A stretch of 64,000 bases of DNA. Origin: Pelagibacterium sp. 26DY04. GTDB lineage: Bacteria > Pseudomonadota > Alphaproteobacteria > Rhizobiales > Devosiaceae. The translations under genes were made by a program, and so were the position numbers. Within the stretch, counting starts at the first letter, position 1. The number at the start of each line of letters is the position of its first letter. Shown here piece after piece: positions 16,769 through 25,960 of the stretch. The stretch covers positions 1,426,001-1,490,000 of the forward strand of contig NZ_CP101731.1 in NCBI RefSeq assembly GCF_031202305.1, given 5' to 3'. The notes beneath the pieces are model-generated. The model saw only the letters and a program-made list of their open reading frames with translations. It was not told where the DNA came from and searched no databases.

Positions 16769-17806
16769 CTATGCCGCCAACGCCATGAAGCGCGCCACGT
16801 CCTGCGGCGCGACCTGCAACCGGGCTTCCATTCGCAGCGCGTCCAGGCCGAGGGTGCGGAGATCCTCGTTGAAATCCCCAAGCTCCGGAGAGATGACGAT
16901 CGCCTCGATCCCGGCCGCGTTGGCCCGTTCGATGAGGGTGTCACGCGCCCCGTCACCGGCCGGATCGTTGTCGCGGATGATGTAGAGCCGCCGCAGTGTG
17001 TCGGGGAACAGGATGGCTGCGAGATGCGCCGCCGAGAGCGCCGCGAGCATCGGTATATCGGGAAGGACTTGCCGGATCGACAGAACGGTTTCGATACCTT
17101 CGCCTGCCGCCATCACCTCGCCACCGATGCCGAAGCGGACCGCGTTGCCGAGAAGATCGCCCATTGCCCGCCGCGGCGTGTCGATCGGAGCCTTGTCGAG
17201 ACGGTGCGGATCGAGCCAGGTACGATGTGCCCCTGTGATGTTGCCGTCGAGGTTGGTGACGGCTGCAATCATCGCGGGCCAAGTCTCGGTCGTCGAATGC
17301 TCGTCGGGGCGATAATAGCAGCGCGGATGGTAGTGCAGGCTTCCGGTTCCGCGCAAATCCGTAATGCCGCGTTCACGTAAGTACGCTTGTACGTGCGTGC
17401 CGAAGATAGGCAGCGACATCCGAATGAGCCGCCGTGCCGCCTCGGGTGAGCCGTGCGACGCCGGGCGTTGCCGCTGCTGCTGGCGAGGTTCCGGCTCGGG
17501 TGGCGGCATGCTGAGGAAAGTCCGCGCCTCGTCGGCGACATCCTTGAAATCGACCAGGCCGCAGCTCTCGCGGATGACGTCGAGGAGATCGCCATGCTCG
17601 CCGGTCGCGGCGTCGGTCCATTTGCCGGCAAGACCCTTCGGCGTGTCCTTGAGGCGGACATACATCGAGCGGCCCGGTGTGTTGCGCACGTCGCCTACGA
17701 GCCAGTAACCGCCTTCGCGGCGGCCGCTGGATAGATAGTGCCGGCACACCGCCTCGGCCTGCCGGCCGAGACGATGCGCGAGATCGGAGGCGTCCTGGCG
17801 TGCCAT
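16769..17806 (-). CDS. Toprim domain protein (primase-like)
   Basis: 345 residues. An N-terminal region with YYLSSG-like and GDLLDVIRESCGL blocks (DUF7146-type), then GITDLRGTGSLHYHPRCYY, a central AAVTNLDGNITGAHRTWLD strand set and a C-terminal Toprim: VMAAGEGIETVLSI with the conserved Glu, and LYIIRDNDPAGDGA with the DxD pair. It would act on nucleic acid, probably priming complementary strand synthesis or topology changes after transfer. Its ATG shares a base with the stop of the big helicase gene, so the two are coupled. An upstream open extension of 36 codons was dropped for that reason. Confidence 0.85.
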   Translation of the reverse strand: MARQDASDLAHRLGRQAEAVCRHYLSSGRREGGYWLVGDVRNTPGRSMYVRLKDTPKGLAGKWTDAATGEHGDLLDVIRESCGLVDFKDVADEARTFLSMPPPEPEPRQQQRQRPASHGSPEAARRLIRMSLPIFGTHVQAYLRERGITDLRGTGSLHYHPRCYYRPDEHSTTETWPAMIAAVTNLDGNITGAHRTWLDPHRLDKAPIDTPRRAMGDLLGNAVRFGIGGEVMAAGEGIETVLSIRQVLPDIPMLAALSAAHLAAILFPDTLRRLYIIRDNDPAGDGARDTLIERANAAGIEAIVISPELGDFNEDLRTLGLDALRMEARLQVAPQDVARFMALAA

Positions 17807-20800
17807 CACGCGGCCTCCCGCTCGGAGATGCGCGCGACCGGGAAGGTGTCGAGCAGCTTGGCGAGCACGTCCGGCCCAGCGGCGTCGGCCGGCACGAAGA
17901 AGCGCAGCTTCCACGAGATGATCTCGCTGAAGAGACCATAAGCCCGCAGACGGTCGCGCATGGCCTCGGTGAATCCGGTCAGCTCCAGCCGATAGGCGCT
18001 CATCACGCGAGCGCGGCGGAGCTGGAGGCCTTCGGTCAGATCGAGGATCGTCGTGCCGTCCATCAGCGCGGCGAAGGCCTGCTCCGGGGTCAGCGACACG
18101 GCGCCCGTCTTCACGGCGTTTGCCGCCCAGGCCGGCGAGACACGGCGGCCGATGATGCGCTCGCCGGCATCGGTCTGGAGCCGGTAGACGCGGGTCGACT
18201 CGTTCGGAAGGCGCTTCCAGATCGGCAGCAGCAGGCCAGCGACGATATGGATCGTGCTATCGGAGAACTCCGGCACCTCGGCGAGTTCAGCCTCCCATGC
18301 GCTCGCGAAGGCGGCGCGATCGGCTTCCTCCCAATGGCTCTCGTCCATCATGCGCAACGGCGCATAGTGCTGCTCCATCGGCCGGATCAGGCAGACGCGG
18401 CGCTCGATTTCGCCATCGTCGAGCATCATCGACGGTGCGGAGACCTGCACGGCGGCGCGCCCGGAGCGGCCGTTGATCAGCAGCCGCGCCCGTGGATCGG
18501 AGAGATGGTCGAGCGCATCGGCCAGGGTCGTCGGCCGATTGCGCTCCCGGCGGGTGATGGTGAGCAGCCGCGTCTCCGCGCCGGTGCCCGCATGGGTGTG
18601 GATCACTTGGCCGTCGGTGACGACGAAGCTCTCGGCCTGCAGCGTCTCGAGCCCAATGTCATAGACACCGCTGCGGATCGCGCCCTCGACCTTGGCGGTT
18701 AGGAGTTGCTCAAAGGCCGTGAAGAGCACGCTCTGCAGGTCGATGGTGAGCGCCAGCAAGCGATTGAGGAAGGTGGTGATCGGCGGCAGCTCGTCCTTGA
18801 TGCCGTTGTCGTCCATGAGCTTCAGCCCGGTGGCAGACTCGAAGCGGTCGAGCGAGCAGCCTTCGACCTTGCCGCGGACCAGCAGCAGGTAGAGCTGGCG
18901 AAGCGCATCGCGGGCGTATGGGCTTTCCAGATTGTCCTCGGGACGGAACAGGCCCTGGCCGCCGGTCTGGCGCTGCCCGCGCGTGATGGCGCCGAGCGTG
19001 TCGAGCCGGCGCGCAATCGTCGACAGGAAGCGCTTCTCGGCCTTCACGTCGCTGGCGATCGGCCGGAACAGCGGCGGCTGCGCCTGGTTGGTGCGGTTGG
19101 TGCGGCCGAGCCCCTGGATCGCGGCGTCGGCTTTCCAGCCAGGCTCCAGCAGATAGTGGATGCGCAGGCGCTGGTTCCTGGCGGCAAGGTCCGCGTGATA
19201 GCTGCGCCCAGTGCCGCCGGCGTCTGAGAAGACGAGGACGCGCTTCTGGTCATCCATGAAGGCGGCCGCCTCGGCGAGATTGGCCGACGCCGCCCGGTTC
19301 TCGACGGCGAGACGTTCGCCCTTGCGCACCACGCGCCGCGATCGGCCAGTGACCTCGGCCACGACATCGGTGCCGAAGCGCTGGACGATCTGGTCTAGCG
19401 CGCCGGGCACAGGCTCCAGCGATGCGAGCCGGTCGATCAGCTCGTCGCGGCGGGCGACGGCCTCCCGGCTCTCGACGGGCTGGCCGTCCCGATAAACCGG
19501 CCGCGACGACAGATTGCCCTCGCTGTCCGAGAATGGCTCGTAGAGCTGCACCGGGAAGGAATGGGCGAGATAGTCGAGGACATATTCCCGCGGCGTGATG
19601 TCGACACGCACGTCGTTCCATTCCTCAGTCGGGATCTCTGCCAGGCGCCGTTCCATGAGCGCTTCGCCGGTCGACACGATCTGGATGACGGCGGCGTGCC
19701 CGTCGGCCAGGTCCTGCTCGATCGAGCGGATCAGCGTCGGGGTCTTCATGCTGGTCAGGAGATGGCCGAAGAAGCGCTGCTTGGCGCTCTCGAAGGCCGA
19801 GCGCGCGGCTGACTTCGCCTGACGGTTCAGCGTGCCGCTGTAGCCGGTGATGTTGGCGGCCTGCATCGCCGCGTCGAGATGGTTGTGGATGATGGCGAAA
19901 GCGCCGGCATAGACGTCGTAGATGCGGGTCTGCTCGGGCGTGAGCTGATGCTCGACCAACTCGTATTCGACGCCGTCATAGGACAGCGACCGGGCCGTGT
20001 AGAGACCGAGCGAGCGCAGATCGCGAGCGAGCACCTCCATGGCCGCAACGCCGCCGTTCTCCACGGCCTCGACGAACTCGGCGCGGTTGGCGAAGGGGAA
20101 ATCCTCGCCGCCCCACAGGCCGAGCCGCTGGGCATAGGCAAGATTGTGGACGGTGGTCGCGCCCGTTGCGGAGACGTAGACGACGCGGGCGTTGGGGAGC
20201 GCGTGCTGGAGCCGCAGCCCCGCACGGCCCTGCTGTGAGGGGGCGACATCGCCCCGCTCTCCCTTGCCGCCGCCGGCGTTCTGCATCGCATGGGACTCGT
20301 CGAAAATGATCACTCCGTCGAAATCGGAGCCCAACCATTCGACGATCTGCTTGACGCGCGAAAGCTTCTCGCCGCGGTCGTCGGACCGTAGCGTGGCGTA
20401 GGTGGTAAAAAGGATGCCTTCACCAAGCCGAATGGCGGTGCCTTGCGGAAAGCGCGACAGTGGCGTGACCAGCAGACGCTCCATGCCGACGACCGACCAG
20501 TCGCGCTGTGCATCCTCGAGGAGCTTGTCCGACTTCGAGATCCAGATGGCCTTGCGCCGGCCCTGGAGCCAGTTGTCGAGAATGATGCCGGCCGACTGGC
20601 GTCCTTTGCCGGCGCCCGTGCCGTCGCCGAGCATGAAGCCGCGGCGGAAGCGGACGGCGTTTGCGGTGTCATCGGCCGCGGCGGTGACGAGATCGCTGGT
20701 CTCGTCCACCGTCCATGCCCCGGCTAGACATTCGCCATGAGCCTCGCCGGCATAGATCACCGTCTCGAGCTGGGCGTCGGACAGAACGCCGGCGGTGACG

Positions 20801-22131
20801 ATCGTGGCGGGCAGGGTCGGCCGGTAGCTCGGCTTCGGCGGCGCCACCGAGGCCATGGCCGCTGATTGCACGAGCTTGGTGGGATGGGGCTGAGCGCCGG
20901 GAATGCGGATCGACTGGAGTGCATAGGGCTCGTAGATCGAGTCCGATAGGCGGTCGCTCTCGGGCGGCGTCCAGTCCATCGTCTCATAGTCGAGCGGCAC
21001 GCCGTCGAGCTGAGCGATGCGACGCGCGGGCGCTGCGGACGCGGCCCGGGCGAGATAGCCGCGCACGGTGCGCGGCATCGCTGTGTCGGCTGGGACCTTC
21101 GGAAGCGCGACGGTCATCCGTGCCGGGACTTGGCTCTGGATCCAGGTCAGCAGTGTCGCCACATCGGGCGCCACGCCGGCGGAATCCGGAAAGTGACCGG
21201 GATCGTCGGCCGGCGCCTTGTCGATGACGGTCAGGCGCGTCTCGATGGCCGTGCCGTGCTTCGCATAGACGGAGCCGGCGATCGCCGCGGTGAACACGAC
21301 GCGGCCGCGCTCCTGCAGGCGGATGAAACTGTCCCGCCAAGCCGGTAGCTCAGGTGAGAAATTCGCCCCGGTGATCGCGACAAGCCGTCCGCCCGGAGTC
21401 AGGCGCGCCAGCGCCGAGGCGATGTGGCGATAGGCGGCATCGGCCACGCGCGCGGTGACATTCGCCATCACAGAGAACGGCGGGTTCATGACGACGACGC
21501 TCGGGATGGCGGCGCGGTCGAGATGATCGTCGATCTGGGCGGCGTCGAAGCGTGCCACGGAAGCGGCCGGAAAGAGAGAGGTGAGCAGATCAGCGCGGAC
21601 CTCGGCGAGCTCGTTGAGGGTGAGATGGGCGCCGGCGATTTCCGCGAGGATCGCCAGCAGGCCTGTGCCGGCCGAGGGCTCAAGCACGCGGTCGGCGGGC
21701 GTGAGTGACGCGGCGGTCAACGCTGCCAAGCCGAGCTGGATTGGCGTCGAGAACTGTTGGAAGGTCTGCGCCTCCTCGGACCTGCGCGTGTGGGTCGGCA
21801 GCAAGCCGGCGACCTTGGTCAGTGCGGCAAGCCGGGAAGCCGGAGACGCGGCTTTGCGGAAAACCGCCTTTCCGTATTTGCGCAAGAACAGGACGGTCGC
21901 GGCCTCGCAGGCATCATAGGCCGTCTTCCAGTCCCAGGCGCCGGTGGCGTCGGACGAACCGAAGGCCTGCTCCATGGCGGAACGCAGGGTCGCGGCATCA
22001 ACCGGGCGGCCCTGTGCGAGAAGCGGTTGGAGATGCTCGGCGGCGGAAAGGATGGCCATCGCCCGCGGCGTCTTGAGCGCAAGCGGGAGCGATGCCGCCT
22101 CGGCGGCCGGCGGAAGCTGAGCTTGGAGCAT
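17806..22131 (-). CDS. Methyltransferase plus strawberry-notch helicase fusion
   Basis: 1441 residues. The N-terminal third is a DNA methyltransferase-like domain: QQFSTP at about 125-130, the SAM site EPSAGTG at 151-157 and NPPF at 216-219, the N6-adenine type motif. After a linker comes a strawberry-notch SF2 helicase: GDGTGAGKGRQSAGIILDN (Walker A, about residue 500), a DESH box near 610 and the later VVYVSATGATTVHNLAY and GRTNRTNQ lines. The protein is common in ICEs and large plasmids and may protect or remodel incoming DNA. The start has GAGGT 8 bases upstream, inside the leader at 22142-22228. No lesion was seen in its length. Confidence 0.88.
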   Translation of the reverse strand: MLQAQLPPAAEAASLPLALKTPRAMAILSAAEHLQPLLAQGRPVDAATLRSAMEQAFGSSDATGAWDWKTAYDACEAATVLFLRKYGKAVFRKAASPASRLAALTKVAGLLPTHTRRSEEAQTFQQFSTPIQLGLAALTAASLTPADRVLEPSAGTGLLAILAEIAGAHLTLNELAEVRADLLTSLFPAASVARFDAAQIDDHLDRAAIPSVVVMNPPFSVMANVTARVADAAYRHIASALARLTPGGRLVAITGANFSPELPAWRDSFIRLQERGRVVFTAAIAGSVYAKHGTAIETRLTVIDKAPADDPGHFPDSAGVAPDVATLLTWIQSQVPARMTVALPKVPADTAMPRTVRGYLARAASAAPARRIAQLDGVPLDYETMDWTPPESDRLSDSIYEPYALQSIRIPGAQPHPTKLVQSAAMASVAPPKPSYRPTLPATIVTAGVLSDAQLETVIYAGEAHGECLAGAWTVDETSDLVTAAADDTANAVRFRRGFMLGDGTGAGKGRQSAGIILDNWLQGRRKAIWISKSDKLLEDAQRDWSVVGMERLLVTPLSRFPQGTAIRLGEGILFTTYATLRSDDRGEKLSRVKQIVEWLGSDFDGVIIFDESHAMQNAGGGKGERGDVAPSQQGRAGLRLQHALPNARVVYVSATGATTVHNLAYAQRLGLWGGEDFPFANRAEFVEAVENGGVAAMEVLARDLRSLGLYTARSLSYDGVEYELVEHQLTPEQTRIYDVYAGAFAIIHNHLDAAMQAANITGYSGTLNRQAKSAARSAFESAKQRFFGHLLTSMKTPTLIRSIEQDLADGHAAVIQIVSTGEALMERRLAEIPTEEWNDVRVDITPREYVLDYLAHSFPVQLYEPFSDSEGNLSSRPVYRDGQPVESREAVARRDELIDRLASLEPVPGALDQIVQRFGTDVVAEVTGRSRRVVRKGERLAVENRAASANLAEAAAFMDDQKRVLVFSDAGGTGRSYHADLAARNQRLRIHYLLEPGWKADAAIQGLGRTNRTNQAQPPLFRPIASDVKAEKRFLSTIARRLDTLGAITRGQRQTGGQGLFRPEDNLESPYARDALRQLYLLLVRGKVEGCSLDRFESATGLKLMDDNGIKDELPPITTFLNRLLALTIDLQSVLFTAFEQLLTAKVEGAIRSGVYDIGLETLQAESFVVTDGQVIHTHAGTGAETRLLTITRRERNRPTTLADALDHLSDPRARLLINGRSGRAAVQVSAPSMMLDDGEIERRVCLIRPMEQHYAPLRMMDESHWEEADRAAFASAWEAELAEVPEFSDSTIHIVAGLLLPIWKRLPNESTRVYRLQTDAGERIIGRRVSPAWAANAVKTGAVSLTPEQAFAALMDGTTILDLTEGLQLRRARVMSAYRLELTGFTEAMRDRLRAYGLFSEIISWKLRFFVPADAAGPDVLAKLLDTFPVARISEREAA

Positions 22132-22141
22132 GGGGATACCT

Positions 22142-22228
22142 CGGAGAGCGGGAGACGGACGAGCCGGCCCGGCGCTCTCTCTCGACCGGACGGGCTCAAA
22201 CCCGTCCCGGCCGTCCTCTCACTCTGGC
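22142..22228 (-). promoter_or_regulatory. Shared 5' leader, family 1, copy 1 (helicase gene)
   Basis: Lies directly before the methyltransferase-helicase gene. Blocks shared with 25652-25728 and 27899-27975 in the same order: CTCTCTCTCGACC (22175-22187), a GACGGG/CCCGTC pair (22189-22194 and 22201-22206) and CTCTCACTCTG (22216-22226). This copy is the most divergent; its GACGGG/CCCGTC arms make a tight hairpin. Confidence 0.5.
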
Positions 22229-22356
22229 GCGGACGTCGCCCGGCTCATGGCGCTGCCTTCCGGCGGCGGCGATAGGGCGCTAGTCTTTGTGGGAAAAGAA
22301 GCTGCGGCGTCTCCTCTCTCGGGCTCGTCGTGCCAAACGAGCAAGAGGCAGACGGT

Positions 22357-22729
22357 ATGAAGGGAAGCGCGATCGGCATCATTGCGGCAGGGTGCCTTGC
22401 AGTCGGATTTCGGCGCGGGCTTCGTACTCCGGCCAGTGATTTCGCCGGTTGCGGCATCGCCCGCAGCGTCGCCGGCCATGGCCGCCGGTGTTGCACAGCC
22501 GAGCGAGGAAGAAGCGACGGCGGCCGTCAGGCGGTATCGCCGCTTCACGGGCACGTCGCTGGAACAAGCCACGCTGAAGCTTGGCGATTGCTCGCCGGGC
22601 GGTGTCGGGCCGGGCGTAACTTGCATGACGCAGCTCGTCATGGACCCGAGCAAGGCGGGCGCGGCCCCGCAGAACCGGCCGATTGGCTTCGCGCGAGTCA
22701 ACGGTCAGTGGGAGGTGGCGGTCTGGTAG
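22357..22729 (+). pseudogene. Exported small protein gene, frameshifted in the signal peptide
   Basis: From the ATG at 22357 (AGAGG site) the frame encodes a signal-like start, MKGSAIGIIAAGCLAVGF. The match then moves to another frame, GAGFVLRPVISPVAASPAAS, followed by a well-formed domain (EEEATAAVRRYRRFTGTSLEQA, LGDCSPGGVGPGVTCMTQLVMDPSKA, RVNGQWEVAVW). Dropping one T from the TTT at about 22413-22415 joins them into one secreted protein of about 123 residues. The context ATTTCG, where ATTCG is expected, is the same as in the lesion near 11660. Function is unknown. It is read opposite to the helicase. Confidence 0.65.
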
Positions 22730-22766
22730 CGGCGGTCAGCGGGATCGGGGACGCTCATCGTGCGCC

Positions 22767-23168
22767 TCACTCGGTAAGGTGATCGACAAGCCAGCGGCCG
22801 GTGCTGATCCACTCCACCGTTTGACCAGTTGCGAGATCGAGGACATGGGCTCCGCCGGAGAAACCGTCGACGACGGGGTCCGAGGCGATGTTTGCCCATT
22901 GGAATCCCCAACGACCAGTCAGCCCGAAGGCCGCTGCGCAGCGTGTCACGAAGGTGATCGCAAGCTGCTGATCGGCGCTGCCGGGATCCCGGAGCCAAAG
23001 GCGGGCCGGCCCGTGCTGGGGCGTAAGCGACAGCAGGAACGCCTCCGCTTGCGGGTCCTCCCGCGCGTTCTCGGCGATCAGCGCCGAGTAGATATCGAAG
23101 GCGCGCGCGGCGTTTGCGGCCGTGCCGACGTCGAACAAGCACGAAAAACGGGTGAGAAAATCGGTCAC
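22767..23168 (-). CDS. Hypothetical protein (133 aa)
   Basis: Starts at a GTG (VTDFLTRFSCLFDVG) with AGGAG 5-9 bases upstream, which decides against a longer ATG frame that would run through a hairpin. The rest includes NAARAFDIYSALIAENARED, WGFQWANIASDPVVDGFSGG and a C-terminal STGRWLVDHLTE. I do not recognise it. Codon use is like its neighbours. A T-tailed hairpin ends only about 8 bases before the ribosome site, so expression needs read-through or a promoter inside the hairpin. Confidence 0.6.
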   Translation of the reverse strand: MTDFLTRFSCLFDVGTAANAARAFDIYSALIAENAREDPQAEAFLLSLTPQHGPARLWLRDPGSADQQLAITFVTRCAAAFGLTGRWGFQWANIASDPVVDGFSGGAHVLDLATGQTVEWISTGRWLVDHLTE

Positions 23169-23185
23169 GTCGAGACTCCTGAAAC

Positions 23186-23213
23186 GAAAAAAGCCCGGCA
23201 CTGGGGCCGGGCT
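23186..23213 (-). terminator. Hairpin with T tract just before a start codon
   Basis: On the minus strand AGCCCGGC, a 6-base loop and GCCGGGCT are followed by TTTTTT, a strong intrinsic terminator. It lies downstream of the broken small gene and the ParB-like gene, and immediately upstream of the ribosome site of the 133-residue gene. Confidence 0.8.
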
Positions 23214-23237
23214 CGGAGGGGGCGGGGTATGGGTCGG

Positions 23238-23456
23238 CTAGTAACCGAACTGCCAGGACGGCCAAGGCTGCCCGTCGTCGGCGGCGCGCACCGCTTCGTC
23301 GAGATAGGAGGGATCGCCCTCGACGACGGTTGGGTGTTGGACCGGCGTCTCGTCGATGACGGTCACGCGGGCCACAAGGCCATCCTCGACTTCGACATGC
23401 ACGGGCACGAGATACTAGAAAATGACGCGCCTGGGCGCTGGGTTAGATTGCGACAC
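23238..23456 (-). pseudogene. Small ICE gene interrupted by an in-frame amber codon
   Basis: A GTG at 23456 with AGGAG 7-11 bases upstream opens SQSNPAPRRVIF, then a TAG (23417-23415), then, in the same frame, YLVPVHVEVEDGLVARVTV, a strand-rich block and a C-terminal DGQPWPSWQFGY to the stop at 23238. Without the TAG the product would be 72 residues. The part after the TAG looks constrained and could still be made from one of two in-frame GTG codons (23408 or 23402), neither with a ribosome site. The downstream neighbour is a terminator, the upstream one the ParB-like gene. Confidence 0.5.
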
Positions 23457-23515
23457 GACGCAGCTCCTTCGGTGATAGGGAGGGGCGGAGCGGCCGAAGC
23501 CGCTCCGCGATGCGC

Positions 23516-25642
23516 TCACTCGGCAGCAACAAGGTGGCGTTCTTCGTCGTCGCCGGCGGCGGTAACGTCCTCGTCGTCGCCAGCCAGGAAGTCGGGCAGC
23601 GCGGCGCCGTCGTCCTCGCTGCCGGTCTGAACTTCGGCCGTCGGCGCGTCGATGTCGTCGACCAGCCGCAGCGGTCCGGGCAGCCAGCCGGTGTCGGCGA
23701 GCAGGCGTTCCGCCTCCTTGGCCATGTCGCCCTTCTTCAGGTGGTCGATGAGCTGCGCGGCCTGTTCGCCGGCGCCCTCGCGGACCGCCTGAAGGATGCG
23801 AGGCTTGGTGACCCGACCGAGATAGTTGCCAACGGTCGGACGCCAGCCGACGTCCACCATGTCGAGGCCGGTGGCGCGGGCGAGCCGGTCGGCCTGGCCG
23901 AGCCGCATGTCGAGGCCGTGCTGCGAGACGCCGTTGCCGCCATAGGGGTTCGGCTTCTCGTAGAGCGCGTTGACGCCGTAGCTCACGCAATGCGCCAGCA
24001 GCGCCATGCGGCTGGCGTCGTCGAGCGCCGCCAGCCAGTCCCAAAGCGCGTCGTCCTCGGCGGGAATGTCGTCCGCCCAGGCCTCGTGACGCTCATGCAC
24101 GGCCCGCGCCGACGGGCTGTCCTTCAACGCGTCGTCCTGCACCGGGAAGAAGACGTGGCTTACCGAGGCCTCCATAGCGCCCTTGTACATGCGATGCTGG
24201 AAGGCGTCGGAGACCAGCTTATGCAGGAGCGCGGTCATCGCGACATGCGGGTTCTCGGCCAGCGCATTGCGGAGCGCCAGGGTGCGATGGGCCGTCAGCT
24301 CGGTGACGAGGCGATCCGGCAGCGGCTTGATGGCATCGTCCTCGTCGTCCTCCGGCTCGGCAGGCTGGCCGCCGATCGTGATCACGGCCCGCTGCACGAC
24401 CAGCTCGGTATCGCCGCCGGGCTCCACACCAGTCTCGCCCTCGGGGACGATCGGTGCTTCGTCCGCGGCTCGGACGTAACCGCGATCGATGTCGAGCCGG
24501 CCATCATGCGCGATGCTGATGAACACGCCTGCGCGAGCAATATCTTCGGCCTTGAAGCGGACGGCTCGGGTCTCGAAGGCTGCGAGCGCCGTTTCGATCT
24601 CCCCGAGGCGCTGGTCGACTTCGTCGGGCAGCTCGTCGGCGCCTTCATATTCGGCCTCGAGCTTCCGATACTTGCCGTTGAGCGCCTCGATCGTCGCCTG
24701 TTCCTCGGACGTGAGGTCGAGCGGTTCGCCCTGCAGCTCGCGCAGGCCGCGCGTGGCGTCATAGGGGAAGCTGACCGCGACCTCGATCCACTTCCAGCCC
24801 TCGGCGGCGACCGTCTCGGCCGTGGTCTTCAGCTTCTCGGCGACCAGGCGGTCGAGGAGCGCCGGGTCCTGCAGCCAGCCGCCGTCGTCGGACTGGAAGA
24901 GATCGCGCATGGTGACGCCGCCGGCCGCCTCGTAGGCCTCGACGCCGACGAAGACGGCGCGCTTGTCGGAGGCGCGCACCGTGGTCTCGGTGAGCATGCG
25001 GCGGATCTGATACGGCTCCTTCGACCAGTCGTCCTTGATCGCCTCCCAGACCTGTTCCTGGCGAGCATGATCGGCCGACACGGTGAAGGCCATGAGCTGC
25101 TCCAGCGTCATGCCGTCCTCGGCATAGACGTCGAGCAGCGCCGGCGACGCGGAGGCGAGGCGCAGCCGCTGCTTCACGATCTGCGCCGGGACGAAGAAGG
25201 CGGCCGCGATCTCTTCCTCGCTCATGCCCTTGTTGCGCATGTCCTGGAAGGCGCGAAACTGATCGAGGGGATGGAGCGGCGCGCGCTCGATATTCTCGGC
25301 GAGCGAGACCTCTTCGGCGAGGATGCCGCCATCGCGCTGACGGACGACGCAGGGAACCGGCGCGATCTTGGCGAGGCGCTTCTGCTTGACCAGCAGTTCC
25401 AGCGCCCGGAAGCGGCGGCCGCCGGCGGGCACCTCGAACATGCCGGTCTCGTTGCCCTCGGTGTCGACGACGGGGAAGACGCTGAGGCTCTGGATCAGGC
25501 CGCGTCGGATGATCGAGGACGCCAGGTCCTCGATCGAGATGCCGGCCTTCACGCGCCGGACGTTGGACTGGCTGAGCACCAGCTTGTTGAAAGGGATGTC
25601 GCGCGAGGACGACAGGGTGATCTTCTGAACGGCAGTAGCCAT
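23516..25642 (-). CDS. Large ParB-like nuclease-fold protein
   Basis: 708 residues. The N-terminal ~200 residues are a ParB/RepB domain: IPFNKLVLSQSNVRRVKAGISI, the box GGRRFRALELLV, VSLAENIERAPLHPLDQFRAF and a HTH with EEIAAAFFVPAQIVKQRLRLA. The remaining ~500 residues are specific to these mobile-element ParBs, with an acidic middle (EPEDDEDDA) and a conserved segment around NPYGGNGVSQHGLDMRLGQADR. In related elements it is carried with strawberry-notch and ArdC genes; partition, CTP use or antirestriction have not been shown here. The start carries CGGAG, part of the family-1 leader. Confidence 0.85.
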   Translation of the reverse strand: MATAVQKITLSSSRDIPFNKLVLSQSNVRRVKAGISIEDLASSIIRRGLIQSLSVFPVVDTEGNETGMFEVPAGGRRFRALELLVKQKRLAKIAPVPCVVRQRDGGILAEEVSLAENIERAPLHPLDQFRAFQDMRNKGMSEEEIAAAFFVPAQIVKQRLRLASASPALLDVYAEDGMTLEQLMAFTVSADHARQEQVWEAIKDDWSKEPYQIRRMLTETTVRASDKRAVFVGVEAYEAAGGVTMRDLFQSDDGGWLQDPALLDRLVAEKLKTTAETVAAEGWKWIEVAVSFPYDATRGLRELQGEPLDLTSEEQATIEALNGKYRKLEAEYEGADELPDEVDQRLGEIETALAAFETRAVRFKAEDIARAGVFISIAHDGRLDIDRGYVRAADEAPIVPEGETGVEPGGDTELVVQRAVITIGGQPAEPEDDEDDAIKPLPDRLVTELTAHRTLALRNALAENPHVAMTALLHKLVSDAFQHRMYKGAMEASVSHVFFPVQDDALKDSPSARAVHERHEAWADDIPAEDDALWDWLAALDDASRMALLAHCVSYGVNALYEKPNPYGGNGVSQHGLDMRLGQADRLARATGLDMVDVGWRPTVGNYLGRVTKPRILQAVREGAGEQAAQLIDHLKKGDMAKEAERLLADTGWLPGPLRLVDDIDAPTAEVQTGSEDDGAALPDFLAGDDEDVTAAGDDEERHLVAAE

Positions 25643-25651
25643 CGGGATGTA

Positions 25652-25728
25652 CTCCGCGACGGGCGGCCGAGAGCCTCTCTCTCGACCTCCAACCCGTCAC
25701 GAAATCCCGTCCGCTCTCTTCCTCTACT
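25652..25728 (-). promoter_or_regulatory. Shared 5' leader, family 1, copy 2 (ParB-like gene)
   Basis: Precedes the ParB-like gene. Holds GACGGG (25658-25663) and CCCGTC (25693-25698), which can pair, with CTCTCTCTCGACC (25675-25687) between and a ribosome site read from GTCGCGGAG at its 3' end. Over ~75 nt it matches the ardC leader closely, although the coding regions downstream are unrelated. Confidence 0.6.
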
Positions 25729-25960
25729 TCCGGCGATGCCCACGACTGACGCCGACACGAAGCGAAAGCCTCTGCCGCGCGTCACGCAGGTAGTCTCGAT
25801 AGGTCACGGTCTGCGAGACGGATTGACGATATCCGTTGCTCAGTGCGATCGCGATAAGGCCGCGCGGGGGCTTTAGCGTCCCACTGGCCTGCGCTTGAGC
25901 AAAGAGGCGCTTCGCAAGCGCAATTTCTGCATTGGTATAGGGGGCTGACTTACGTGGCAT
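25724..25960 (-). CDS. Hypothetical protein (78 aa)
   Basis: MPRKSAPYTNAEIALAKRLFAQAQ, a GTLKPPRG turn, then SVSQTVTYRDYLRDARQRL and a basic tail RGHRRK. It is small, helical and basic, which would suit a DNA-binding protein, but no family is recognised. TTGGAG sits 9 bases before the ATG at 25960; a longer frame upstream is not convincing. The stop lies within the 5' edge of the family-1 leader, so its transcript could run into the ParB-like gene. Confidence 0.5.
   Translation of the reverse strand: MPRKSAPYTNAEIALAKRLFAQAQASGTLKPPRGLIAIALSNGYRQSVSQTVTYRDYLRDARQRLSLRVGVSRGHRRK

Noticed and set aside
23510..25876. 788-codon plus-strand open frame
   Set aside because: Antisense shadow of the ParB-like gene, which has GGRRFRAL and other family motifs.
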